Positions 43,894-55,590 of a stretch of 64,000 nt of DNA are shown here, one piece after another. Each line of letters opens with the position of its first letter. The first letter of the stretch is position 1. The notes under the pieces were generated by a model. That model saw nothing but the letters and a program-made list of their open reading frames with translations. It did no database searches and was not told the origin of the DNA. The stretch covers positions 52,637,162 to 52,701,161 of the forward strand of contig CM066995.1 in assembly GCA_033977485.1 (NCBI GenBank), read 5' to 3'. This DNA comes from Hydrangea macrophylla (lineage: Eukaryota > Streptophyta > Magnoliopsida > Cornales > Hydrangeaceae). Position numbers and translations under genes: made by a program.

Positions 43894-44600
43894 TGATGAT
43901 GCAAAAATTTGGTAAGAGATAAATAGAGCAGATTAAGGAGAGGGAGAGTAAGAGACTGGTTTTTTGTATGTGATTTGGCCCTGTTAATGAAGGAACCTAT
44001 ATCCACACTTCCACTATGTGAAATAAAACTGCTGCAGGGACCTTGGTGATCCAACAATGGTGACTGGAACTACCAAGGGTTGGCCGTGCAGGGTGGCGCT
44101 TAAGATTTCTTGAGAGAGTGGCTAGACAATGTAATGTATTTCTCTTGGTCAGATTTTTTCATTGGGATCCCCTCTAGTGGGGGTGAGTGGTCTCTTTATA
44201 GATGCAAGAGACCTACTCGTACAAGGATAAGGACATAAAATCTAATTAGGATGTGATTGACATAAATCAAGTGTGTTTCCTAATTGTATTAGGATTGATA
44301 GGCATTAATTGTGGGGGGTTCCTAATTGGATTAGGAAACAATGTGCACTTTCCATTAGTCTTCTAATTGGAGTAAAAAACTGCCTGAAACATTTTGGGGC
44401 GCATCTCGTGGGCCTGGATGTACTGCGCGTGTATCACACTCCTGACCTGTTGGTCGGGGCCTATTAATGTACCGCTCGGGATGGCCAGACCGCTCGGGCT
44501 GACGCTTCCCCAAGGAACTATGCATGATTTGGTCGGGATAGGAACTGACTGCTGAGTTGAACCGCTCGGTCATAGGATAGGGCCAATTTTGGGTGTATCA
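43894..44600 (-). mobile_element. Solo LTR of V family (copy 2)
   Basis: 707 bases from TGATGATGC to GGGTGTATCA (plus strand) flanked by perfect TSD AATTC (43889-43893, 44601-44605). No internal sequence remains, so it is the product of LTR-LTR recombination. It sits in the RNase H codons of T; the frame KWIEF continues as LQE after removal. TATA box minus CTATAAAG at 44194-44201. Confidence 0.93.
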
Positions 44601-44605
44601 AATTC

Positions 44606-44617
44606 CTCCAGGAGTAG
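44606..44617 (+). pseudogene. T RNase H, 12-base middle piece
   Basis: CTCCAGGAGTAG between the two solo LTRs. The codons for LQE link KWIEF on the left with YTFIL at 61605. The last five bases (AGTAG) are the left TSD of LTR A. Confidence 0.8.
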
Positions 44618-45864
44618 TGATTGGGGACAAATAGTTCTCGATTACTATTCCTAATTCACTTCATTAGTCCCGAGTAATTATTATTTATTGGATTTTATGC
44701 TTTTTATGTTTCACTTTAGGTTATAAGAGTATGCAATCAAAACAGATCAAGAGAAGCATAAAAAGGAGCAAAAAGCGAAAATATAGAAATGCTGCCTGAG
44801 CAGTCCGCTCGAGTGACGTTCACGCGCATAAGCAGCAACTTTCAAAATTGTTTCTAGAATCTGACTTAGCACAGTGGTTGCCCCAATGACCAAGGAAAGA
44901 GCAGAATTTGCACAAATTCGCACAAATTCGCAAAAGAAGCTGTTTTAGTGGGATTAGTGTTTGGGATGTCTCCCACCCTTAGGAAATCTATATATATATG
45001 TTATATGCTCATTGAAGAGTTTACACACCCGTATTCTACCACTATTGAGAGTGAAAAGGCAAGAAGAAGAAAAAGGAGATCAAGTTTCCATGGTATCCTC
45101 CCTCAACTCTGTGCCATCTCCTCCATCCATTGGCAACTTATCATCCATTCTAGGTTTTCAATGAAACCTAGCCATGTAACAAGGATTTATTTATGTTTTC
45201 TTTTAGATTTATTATAGTTATGGATGATTATATGCTTGAGGATTTTGATATTAAATTGTGGTTTCCTAGATTAAATCATTGATTTTTAAAGTTTTTTCTT
45301 GTCTTAGAACTACTTTGTTATCGATGTTCACAACAATTTACTCTTTCGGTGAATGTTTGAATCATTTGCATTCAATAATGCTTACTGGAATTATTATATT
45401 AAATAATTGAATAGTCCATGATTAGAAAAGATAGAGTGTGCTACAACCCTATTTTAGTGTAAGACACTCCATGCCAACCGAATATAGATTATGTTGAAGT
45501 TTGAATCGTAATTATTTTCTCGATGAAGAGATTGGGCTTGCAGCCACGATTCCCCATGATCTTCCAAATATGATATTCTAATTGAATACATGAATCCCTA
45601 TTGGTTAGTGGTGGATTTGAAAACCCTAGAATCCATCTCTCATATTTTCAAAACTCCTTAATTTAGTTTAATTACTTTTTAATCTATTAGTTAACTTAGA
45701 TAATCTAGTTAATCATAATTCCAACTCAAAAACTATTTTTCACAAAATCAACATAAATTAAGGTTTTGAATTATAGAATATCTCTCATTGCAGTCCCTGT
45801 GGATTCGACCCTACTCATCACTATCATATCTTTAGTAGGGTTAATTACCATTGATTTGACACGA
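44618..45864 (+). mobile_element. Solo LTR A, main part (last 3 bases at 61597-61599)
   Basis: Starts TGATTGGGG and runs to TTGACACGA. The final TCA lies at 61597-61599, beyond element C, followed by AGTAC (61600-61604), which matches the left TSD AGTAG in four of five bases. Ends carry CCCTGTGGATTCGACCC, the phrase seen near the ends of U, B and the LTR at 57398. GC-rich words near 44790-44826. Candidate TATA run near 44988-44998. No internal region, hence solo. Confidence 0.8.
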
Positions 45865-48322
45865 TGTAGACACCCTATTTTGGTTCGTCCGTTCGACTAA
45901 AGGAAACCCGCCTCAAGAAAAACCCAATGACTGGAATAAGGATTTATTGGTTATATAAAGCAGAACTCCATGAAGCACTGTGGTCTCCAAGATATGTTAG
46001 AATAACCTCTAGGAAGATTTAGGTACGTTAGAAACTCAAATCAGAGACAAAAATCCAATTTAAGATAGCTTTTCACATGAAATGACAAAAAATTGCCTTT
46101 TACCGAGCAAAATCTGGACCTCAGGGTGGGATCTTGAGAACTCCCTTTACATCATAGTCCTAAAATAGGCTAAATTAGTGACCCAAGCCTTCACATTTTC
46201 TAAAAACTACATAGGAGAACTTTCACCCCTTTTTGCACCTCACAGGTTTGCTCTTTCTTGGAGTCAGTCTCACTCTTTTGACTATAACTCAAAATCTACA
46301 AAATCTTTTTGAATGAGACCAAAAGCATCTTAAACTAGACTCCCATACCTTTACAATGCTATATCACAAGCCCAAAAAGGATAAACAAGGTGAGTGAATG
46401 AAGCCCGGGAAATTTTGAGTAAAAACACAACTTTCGGGCTGATAGCCATGGTGGCTCTCAGCTGAGTGCCACATGGAATTCTCAGACTGCCACATGGCAA
46501 CTCTGAGTGCCACTATGGCTCTTAGATAGCCCAGATGCATTTTGGACCTTTGATTTGACCCCAATCAGCGTGAAAACACCCAAAAATGCCCAAAAGTATG
46601 TTTCTTTTGTCCCACATCGCTTAACTACAAGCTTTTTCACCCAAATCTCCAACTATAAAAGGGGGGTCCTCCCCTCATCATCCAACACAACCTAAAAATC
46701 CTAAGGATTAGATAGCCAAGGAAACCCCTCTGGAGGATTCCGAAGCACTCTTAGAAAATCCTTAGGAAAAGTATAAGTTTTTAGAGTTTAGGATTGAGTC
46801 TTGGAGTCCGAGGTACCGGCGAAGCCCTGCAGAAGTATTCTAAGGGAAGCTCTTGGGGTAAGCTCCTTCTTCTTTTGTTTTTCTGCTTTATTTTCCTATT
46901 TTGATCTTTATTTTATTAGATCTAGGTTGAATATCTTGTTTGTTCTTCGCTTTCTTCATTTTTATTGCTTTTAATCTTTAAAGTTCTAGGATAGTTTAAT
47001 TTAGTGTTTATAGTATCCATTAAAGTAGAGTTATCCCAGGTAGAGCTACCCCCAAATGTTGTGGTAACCAAGGCTGTGGGGTTGGTACTCAATCCATGGA
47101 TATTCGACCCCAGAAATAACAAAGCCTTAATCAGATCTACGAGTCTAGATCTAGGTCATTCATATAGGAATCATGTAGTAACTCATATTTGTTGGAATAG
47201 TAGGTTGTCGATGCTATCCATGTTTTATCTATGCATGGTTCGTAATTAGTTTAATTCATAAATTAATTCCTATCCATACATGCATACACTTGCACATTAA
47301 CCTCACTTAAAATAGTAGATTATCCATACTAGGGATAACATCTTAATTAAGCTTACACATGCACACTACTACACATAGTACTCATGTTTGGATATACATA
47401 CATGCCATCCATGCCTAGATAGTAGGGTATTCTTAGATTATCCTACATATTATGTTTTTATTGTCCTAACCATGGTCAATTAGGGATAATTGGGAATGTT
47501 AAGCTATCCCTAGTAAGTTCTCTAGCATCCCTCTTATTTACTGCTTTCTTAGGATCACATAGAAGCATGATTAGGTGGATAAAATACAGATTTTAAATTC
47601 CCTCTATGATTACTTGTGCATAGATATTGTGTTTTTCTAGGATTTTGAGTGTGGGTTTTCACGTTTAATTATTTTTATTTCCTTTTGCATGCATAGGGAG
47701 CGTAGTAATATGTTGAGTCCCCACATTACTATTTTAGCACGTACATTGCATGTAATTGCTTAGTTTCTTGCAAGATTTTATTAGTTGTCTATAACTTGAA
47801 TTAGGAATGCATTAGAAATAAATAAAAAAGGTCCACATAATGTCTAGTCAAACACCTTGAAGCTGAGTAGAGGTCCATCTCACGATGGGGCGAGAGGGGT
47901 TGTTTTAGCATGATCTAGCTCCTTTCTCTCTCGTACCTTAACCCCAAACCGATTTCTTTGGTGACGACAGGGCGGTGCTCTCTATCCACTGGACTTGATA
48001 GATTTAGTTTTTTGGTTTCCTTTATCAAGCCAAGTGGCGACTCTATTAGTGAGGGTCTCTCTGGATTTAGCCTTTTGGGATATACATACATGAATTACTC
48101 ACTCGTGTAGCCTCGAATATGGATTATGGGCATCGATTATTGTCACGGGTTGGATAAAAAGCCCCATGGAATCCAAAATACGAGTAATCCAAATCAGTCG
48201 GATCGGATAAAGGCTAATGAAGGGTGGTGAACCTCACTCGTGGCTATTGGCATGAGATTTGAAATGGGACAATCAAGCGGGCTTAATCCTTCTAGGCCCA
48301 AATCTTGGTTCGGGTACCCACA
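45865..48322 (+). repeat. 5' LTR of C
   Basis: 2458 bases, TGTAGACACCC to GGGTACCCACA. Closely matches 59174-61591 over its length. GTGCCACATGG/CCATGGTGGC words form an imperfect palindromic cluster at 46443-46535. Confidence 0.92.
46653..46662 (+). promoter_or_regulatory. TATA box of C 5' LTR
   Basis: CTATAAAAGG, kept at 59939-59948 in the 3' LTR. Confidence 0.65.
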
Positions 48323-48324
48323 AT

Positions 48325-48342
48325 TGGTGACTCTACCTGGGA
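48325..48342 (+). other. Primer-binding site of C
   Basis: TGGTGACTCTACCTGGGA two bases after the LTR. It differs from the S primer site by three substitutions; tRNA not assigned. Confidence 0.7.
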
Positions 48343-49512
48343 CTGAACTAAGAGGGCTAGACTCCAAAAGTTTCAAGGTTCTTTGACTTTATATTATGAG
48401 GATCGCATGTGCATTGGTTTTAGGAAGCTTGGGAGAACCAAAAGCTTGTCAGATCTCCTCCGCAGAGGACTTCCTTGCCCTAGAACGTACCTAACGGTAT
48501 AAAAAGTTGTCCACGTATCACACCAAACCCTTTAGTGGGGGGTATATAGGACACTCGCTGGGGGACCCTTTTCTGACTCTATCCACCCTAATGCATATAG
48601 TAGCCATGGATTCAATCCATTAGGGCTTAACCCGCTATGACAATGTGCGTACACACGTCTTACTTGACCTTTGGGATTACTTGACAGGATAAGGAAGCCT
48701 GTACGACACATGATACATAGCCTGTCTAACACCCAAGCCATTCTATCCATATGAAATGCTCGCCACATGACATGAGGATGGTTTGCTTATGTGTTATGCT
48801 GGGAATATGTGACACGAGTCCGTAGGACTATGAATCATAACCTTGTTTGTGTCCTATTCGCTAGAGTAAGCCCTAATTAGACATAGGCTATCATAAACCT
48901 TGTCACACGTGAAGTTCCAAGCATGGGACAACTAGTGTGACATTGATTATGGTGACCATGGGATGAAAAGGGATTCTTGATGATGCGATTATATGATTTG
49001 GGATAAGGTTGCTCATTTGCATTTGCATTTTCATTTCATACTGTCATAAAAAATATAAAAAAATAGAAAATATATATACAAAAAAAACAAAATAAATAAA
49101 AAAATATTTTCCAAATAGACACAAGTCCCTTCTGAAAATGCATTCACAAGAAAATCATGTTGAATATGAATTTATTTTTGAAATAAAATGGAAATATCTC
49201 CGACCTCTTTTTCCAAAGAAAAAATATTTTCAAAATAAAATAGAATTTCTTAGAGGTCATTTTGAAAAAAAAAATGGTGGAACCCATGATTTGTTTTTTC
49301 CAAAAAAAAAAATGTATTTCAGAAGAAGAAGAAAGGGATGAACTTCCAATTTTGAAAAAAGAAAATGATTTGAAATAATAAATAGATGGAATTGAAAGAA
49401 TAAAACTGAATAAGGACTTGTGAATTAAAAAAAGGAATAAAAGGGGCACAGATATTTTTGGGGTTGGAACATGATTTTAAAATTGTGGGGACTAGTGAAC
49501 ATAATTTCTGGT
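48343..49512 (+). other. C interior, leader
   Basis: Non-coding; A-rich from 49040 to 49380. Short open frames here are low-complexity. Confidence 0.5.
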
Positions 49513-49520
49513 ATTGTGAT

Positions 49521-50560
49521 TAGGGGTGGGCAAAAACCGTCCGAACCGCTCAACTGAACCGAGACCTAACCGAACCGACGCAAAAATGTGGGTTTAATTT
49601 CGGTTGGCAGTCGATGGCGGTTTAAGTTTTGTGTTTTTATCGGTTTTTCGGTTGGCTCACGGTTTGTGTAGGTGGAAAACCGCTTAAACCGAACCGACCG
49701 ACATATATTAAAGTTGTTATATATGTACATATTCTGTACATAGTGTACACAAAAATTAGGCTTTTTTCTTGGGCCACACAATAACTTAGGGTAAAGTGTT
49801 TGCAGTACTTTCTAGAAAACTAAACTTTATGCCTCACAATTCTCCAAGCCTCTCTCTCTCTCTCATATATATATATTATAATATATGTGTGCAGTTCATG
49901 TTTTAGGAGAGTACAATCACCATGTCTTTCATTTAATTTTTCCTCCTCTTCTCTCTCTCTCTCTCATATATAAATATGTGTGTGCAGTGCGTGTGAGGGT
50001 GTGAGCTGCGTGGGGAAGGGCAAAAAAATCAAAAATTGGGTGGAACCCAATGCTTCATCAGCTTTTCAACCTTTTTTTCTCTTCTTTACTTCTCTCTCTT
50101 ATTTATTTTTCGAGCACTACTACACCCACACACTTTTCTACACACTTTTTGACACACAGCTTTAAATGCATGTACCATGTGTTGTGTGAGTGGTGCACAG
50201 AAAAGTGTGAAAATTTCAAAAAGCACAAGGTACATGCTTTTAAAGCATAGTATGTCAAAAAGTGTGTAGAAAAGTGTGTATACCTAACATTATTGTTATT
50301 TTTCCCATCTTTTCTTTCCCCATAAGAACCAAACTAAACCAGTCAATGTAAGTTACACCATCTAGAAATATAAGGATTTTGATTATAAGTTCAACCGACC
50401 GGAACTGACCGCTACCGATCGTGAACCGATACCAAACCGACCGAAATAAAAACCGACACTCATGGTCGGTTTTCGGTTCTTGGTTGACAAAAACCGATGC
50501 ATTCGGTTCGGTTGGCAATTTGAGCCAAAATCGAACCGACCGATACTTTGCCCACCCCTA
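49521..50560. mobile_element. hAT-like non-autonomous element
   Basis: Perfect 14-base TIRs TAGGGGTGGGCAAA and perfect 8-bp TSDs ATTGTGAT (49513-49520, 50561-50568), the length expected of hAT elements. Subterminal regions (49535-49700, 50395-50545) are packed with CCGAACCGACCG/CGGTTCGGTT words in both orientations. No transposase in its 1040 bases. Confidence 0.93.
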
Positions 50561-50568
50561 ATTGTGAT

Positions 50569-51737
50569 GCTAATGAAGTGATGATGCTGAGAACTACTCT
50601 TAAGAATGGATGTTAATTGACCACTTAATGAAGAAGGATTCTCAAACAACTTGTTCATGATACACCAAATGAGTCGAGTTTGAGTTTGTTTATGTTTACG
50701 TTGAGTTTTGTCTAGTAGTCCTTCGAATTTGAATAGTTATGTTGGGAGAGTCGAGTTGATTTTTGTTTTGAAATTAGTCTTTGAATTTAAAACTTGAAAA
50801 AAAAAAAGAATGAAAAAAAAGTCTAGTGGTGTATTAGTTTCCCTTTTGGGTTAATAAGAAGAATTTCATCTTTATTAACTCGGTTGTGCCAAATTATGAG
50901 TGTGTGGACTGCATGATGATTAAAAAGAAAATGAATCACCCAAGAGATCATAGAAAAGACTCCATATACGAACTCGAGTATTGAGAAAGATCCTAAAATG
51001 TGCGTGGATTATTTCTTTGCAAAACTCCAAGTGAAAGCCAAAAGTTGTCGTTCTACTCAAAGAACCGATAAAGATTTCTGTCTAAGCTCTAAAAAGCATA
51101 CTCAAAATGAATACCAAGTTTCTTCCAGACCTATCTGTTTTCTATCCGATACCTGTGTCTAATCCCATCGTTAAATGAGACTAAAATTAGTGCCTAGACT
51201 AAGGAGTGAGATTTATTCAAAGCTATGGTGATCATGTGGTATAATGCCTTTGCCTGAAAAAAAAAAGAAAAGAAAAAAGAAGAAAAAAAAAAATTTCCAT
51301 GCGAGAAAACTTCTCAGATCTCTAAAGTTATCACTGAAATAAAGAAATAAGCGTGTCAATACTTACTTTCCAAAACTTGTGGACTCGGAGAAGGGTAGAA
51401 TAGGGATGGTAAAAGAGAGAAAAGAAAAGAAAAAAAAATAACGAAAGAACATAAATATAAAGGGAGAAAAGAAAAGGGGTAGATGAGAATGCAAAAAGAT
51501 AGAGAATGACAACAAAAAAAAAAAAGAAGAAGAAGAAGAAGAGAGGGGAGAAAATGAAGAACCCATAGGTCAATATTGACTATTACGGGAAGTGAATGTG
51601 ATAAACACATCTTATTCCATGGTGGAAAGAATAAAAGAACAGTAAATTGATATTGACTATTGTGAGAATCTCGAAGTGAAAATACACCTTATTCTTTGGA
51701 GAGAAATATGATTAGATGATACAGATATTGATATGTG
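50569..51737 (+). other. C interior between hAT and LTR B
   Basis: Non-coding, with poly-A and GAA-rich runs near 51260-51290 and 51420-51550. The minus-strand open frames there are low-complexity (Phe/Ser/Leu) and not genes. Confidence 0.5.
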
Positions 51738-51742
51738 GAGAG

Positions 51743-53377
51743 TGACAAGCGGGAGTATTTGTAAAATACAACCGCGCTAAACGAAGAAAAAGTATAGATT
51801 TAGTTTACAATTCCTCCATTTATCTGCAATTTGAATTACAATGCTAGTTTATGCACATATTGATTAAACTATGATAAGTTGTGTGTTTTAGCTGTAATTT
51901 GTGCAGACTGTAGTTGCTGTGTGAAGAATTGAAAGATAACGATGAAGGGAAATGCTGAATTCTAAAGAAGACATGTCAAAGCTGAAATATAGAGCTCGAG
52001 CGATTGAAGACTATTCGATCGATCGAGATAAGTTCAAGCGATCGAAGTCCCCAAGAGTTCAATCGATTGAGAATTGTTCGATCGATCGAACATGCCTTTT
52101 ATCAGATTTTTACGCGCACGCAGCAGAATGCATGTTGAACCCTAGCATTAGGTTGTTACTATAAAAACTCGTATTGTGTACGTCCAGAGGGGGACTACTT
52201 TACATTTTATCAGTTTTTACATAGAGAGAGAGAGTGTTCTACTTTGATTCTTGTAGGTTTTGGTGATTGAACATTGAATTCAAGTGAAGCTTAAAGTCTA
52301 TCCATAGTTTGTTCATTCCAGGTTTTGATTATATCAGTTTTGTTTGCATTCTTTCAGTAGTTTACATAGTTTATATCTGAATATATTGCAGTTTTACTTG
52401 TTGGTAGTGTTTAAATCATAGTTTTTCATAATTTTAATGCTTGAATCTCAACCAAACGCAACCTTAATGAATTTTTACGTTAAGAATAAATCTGTGACAC
52501 TCCAGATTATGTCTGAGTAGTCTCCGGGTTGGGAGATCACGATGAAACCATGATCTCGGGCCTCTGTCATGCAGCAGATTAATTTCTGTGTTCGATCGAT
52601 CGAAGTAGTTCGATCGATCGGACCAGAGACATTGTCGAGCGATCGAAGTCAGTTCGATCGATCGAGAGATGAAGATATTCGATCGATCGAAAGCGCGTCG
52701 ATCGATCGAACATTCTGATTTTTGAAAACATTCTATGCAGTATTCCTAGACTTTCTGTTTTACTAGATTGTTATCAAACTGTCCCAAAACGCTCAGTTTG
52801 TCAAAACAGTCTATGAACTTTAAGCCGTAAGGCATTTTCCTTCAATATATTTTGCAAACCACCCTCAGTGCTAATACCATTGTAGGTGAGAGTCTAAACT
52901 ATTGTTTTAAATCGCCTTTATGTATTTCAAACGTAATTGTGATTATATAGTCCCGGTCATGAAAGGACTATGGATTCTTTATCTTAAGAGAAGTACGGAA
53001 TACTGTAGAGAGTGTACTCCATCGAGCTTCAACGTAATTGCATGGTAGATGGCTAGGTTGCGGTGGATTCGTGTGATCCCAACATTCCTTTTTAATTAAG
53101 AAAAACACTTTTCAAATCACTGCTGTAGTTAATTAATTAGTAATTAGTTAATCCAGTTTAATTGCTTCAGTTTAGTAGTTGCTAAATTGTGGAACTTTGT
53201 GTTCTACATCTTATAAAAAAATTATTGAATTTTATTTTCCTTGTTTGAGAATAATCTAAGTATTTAGTTTAACACCTTCCCTGTGGGATCGACTTGGACT
53301 TAATCCAGTTTACTACTTGCACGATTACCTACACTTGGGTATAGCACACAAGCGCACACAGAAAAATCGTCGTGTCA
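51743..53377 (+). mobile_element. Solo LTR B
   Basis: 1635 bases, end AATCGTCGTGTCA; flanks GAGAG (51738-51742) and GAGGG (53378-53382) agree in four of five bases. It resembles the LTR at 57398-59005 in length, in the CTTCCCTGTGGGATCGACTT phrase and in the GGTCATGAAAGGACTATGG region, but lies in opposite orientation. TCGATCGATCGA clusters at 52010-52092 and 52590-52712. TATA-like ACTATAAAAAC near 52158. No primer site follows. The exact start is inferred. Confidence 0.7.
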
Positions 53378-53382
53378 GAGGG

Positions 53383-54115
53383 GTACAAAGAGTTTACTCG
53401 CATGGATGAAACAAAAGAAAAATAATAAAATAATAGAAAAAGCTCACTAGGATGAAAACCCAAAAGGGTGCCTAGGCAAAAGTTAGAGTGAAAAAAACAA
53501 AGAGAAAAAGAAAAAGAAAAAAGGGATGAAGGCATTATACCATAATCGAACCTGTGCTTACTAAGACGAACCTAATCGTGAAATGCTCTAAGCACCAGTT
53601 ATGTCCTTAGCTTTGAATTTAAATCAATTCAGCTCAAGTCTTGTTTTGCCAAATCTTTCTTGGATCTAAATGTGATTGGTCTTGAAATTCATTAGCTTGA
53701 CCAAACTTAGAAGGGCCACTTTGCCTGAAACCAAAAGTCTCATGCTATAATGGAACTACGTTTGACCTGATTCCCAATAGGGGATACGTAGACAACCTCT
53801 CAAAAGGTTTAGTCTTTCCTGTGCTTAAGTCTCATCGCTAGAGTTTCAATTTTATTCAAACCCCGCTTCTCACTCCTGATATTATCCTAGCCCTATTCTT
53901 GCATGGAACTACAATCGACCTGATTCCCACTAGGGGATACGTAGGCAACCTCTCAAAAGGTTCGGTCTCAGCCATTGACCCAAAACTATTTTCCTTTCAC
54001 ACTAGGGACAAGGTTCCCTTGAATCTTGTGTACTTTGTCTGCCCTTACACTGTGGGCAAGCTTCATCATGGACTTTAAAGTCAATTTTACATGACGAATA
54101 AATCCTTAGCCGATG
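53383..54115 (+). other. C interior with 63-bp direct repeat
   Basis: Two copies of GGAACTACG-or-A, then GACCTGATTCCCA, AGGGGATACGTAG and ACCTCTCAAAAGGTT (about 53753-53815 and 53907-53969). GGATACGTAGGCAACC-like phrases are common in plant Tat/Ogre-type non-coding regions. No coding sequence. Confidence 0.6.
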
Positions 54116-54430
54116 AGTATCCTTTGATTTCAAACTAGCTTGTGCACTTTGCCTTCCCTACAAGGGGGAAACCCTTATCCCAAAATTCATGCCAATCGTA
54201 TACAACGGGTAAGCCCTTCACTCAGTGGGTTTAGTTTGAATTCATCACTCATTGATTTACACACAAGGGGAAGGCCCTTTACCACCCGTTTTATCAAATC
54301 GAGTCCAACCCCTTGTCATATACAAGGGGTAACCCCCCCTCCTACCCTTTTTATTCAACCCAATCCAGCCCTTTGCCATACACAAGGGGCACGCCATGTC
54401 CAGGTCCCTTGTCATAAACAAGGGGCAAGG
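54116..54430 (+). repeat. Degenerate tandem repeat with ACAAGGGG core
   Basis: Five or six loosely 55-65-bp units, each with CATACACAAGGGGYAA-type core and CCCTTTGCC-like words. It is open in one frame (Thr/Pro/Gly-rich) only because of the repeat. Confidence 0.65.
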
Positions 54431-54949
54431 TTATTATGAGGTGATGTCTTCCTATGAGTTTAGACGGAGTCGTATTTTCGTTCTTTGATTGGAAATGAAA
54501 GTTTGAGGTCGTAATGCGGAGAGAGTAAAGAATTGATTGCAAACATGATTAAGGAAAATTTTCAATCCTTGAATTTATGCGTGAAGTCTCATCTCAAAGA
54601 ATTGGGTGAATAATAAAAAATTAATCTAGATCATGCGCAAGGTACATCACTCGTAGTAAGGCATTGTGTCAATAGAAAACAAGAAACAAAAAAAAAAGGA
54701 TTGTTTTTAGTGTCTCAAGTTTGAGTCATAGAGTCATAGACTTTGTGGGTATATCATGAGCAATAGAATGAGAATATTTGAAGTATAAGGAAAGGAGTAA
54801 ATAAGAAGTCCATAAGCATCCGCGTTAGCATCTAAAATGAGTCCTGGTCATAGCATTGTTGCATCATCAAGCATGAATGTCTAAACTAGGGGCAATGTTC
54901 GCTTCTCTTAGGATTTCGTAAATTTAATATCCATAACAATGATTGTGCA
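54431..54949 (+). other. C interior, non-coding
   Basis: Nothing recognised. Confidence 0.4.
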
Positions 54950-55590
54950 ATGCATATGTGGTTCGCCTTTACTGGCTCCATAATATTTCCCTTTTAAGAG
55001 TAGTTCACCTTTACTGGTTGTACATGGTTTTATAGATAAACGGGTGTCCCCCGCGTAGCATGCTGATTTTATTGCATACTCATTTTAGTTTCATACATCA
55101 CACGTTGTTAGCCTTAAATGGCTCAACGGTGCACTTTCTAAAGAGTAGTTGGCCATCAGAGGCTCTATGTGCTATTAATAGTTAAGTGAGCATACCTCAT
55201 ATTTGCATGATCATTCTTATTCGAATATCATTAAGACATGCACTGCATTCATTCTTTGCCTTAAATGGCTCTATGATTGTGTATCTTTGAGAGTAGTTCT
55301 CCTTCTAGGCTCCAAATAAGTGTTGATTGTTGAGAGGGCAACCCCTGTATTTGCACATGGTCTTAACGAACATCCTTGTTGAGTTGTGCACCACACTCAT
55401 TGTTCACCTTAAATGGCTCAATTGTGTGCTTTCTTAAGAGTAATTCACCCCTTTGGCTCTACATTGCATTTAACTGATAAGTGGGCAAGCCCCACATTTG
55501 CAGATGGATTCTTTTGAGCATTTTCTTGAGATCATACATTGCATTGGTCCTTGCTTTCCCCAAGCAGAATCGTTCGCACCTTTGGCTCTA
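54950..55590 (+). repeat. About 148-bp tandem repeat, four to five copies
   Basis: Each unit has GCCTTAAATGGCTC, then AAGAGTAGTTC about 35 bases on, a second GGCTCTA word, and CCCC-CATTTGCA. Starts near 54960, 55110, 55256, 55405 and 55555. Degenerate stragglers with TGCCTTAAATGGCTCCA appear near 56390. Confidence 0.75.

Noticed and set aside
45865..48322. Segmental duplication with 59174-61591
   Set aside because: The two copies have LTR ends, a primer site after the first and a purine tract before the second, so they are the two LTRs of one element.
51331..51610. Minus-strand Phe/Ser/Leu-rich frames; similar ones at 56847-57044
   Set aside because: Low-complexity A/GAA or T/C runs; they resemble membrane segments only by composition.
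51231..53545. Inverted TGGTATAATGCC words at 51235 and 53528 as TIRs of an element around LTR B
   Set aside because: Only about 12 bases match and no TSD flanks them; the LTR ends with GAGAG/GAGGG give a better boundary.
54140..54439. Thr/Pro-rich 99-residue protein
   Set aside because: Frame created by the ACAAGGGG tandem repeat inside the non-coding element C.
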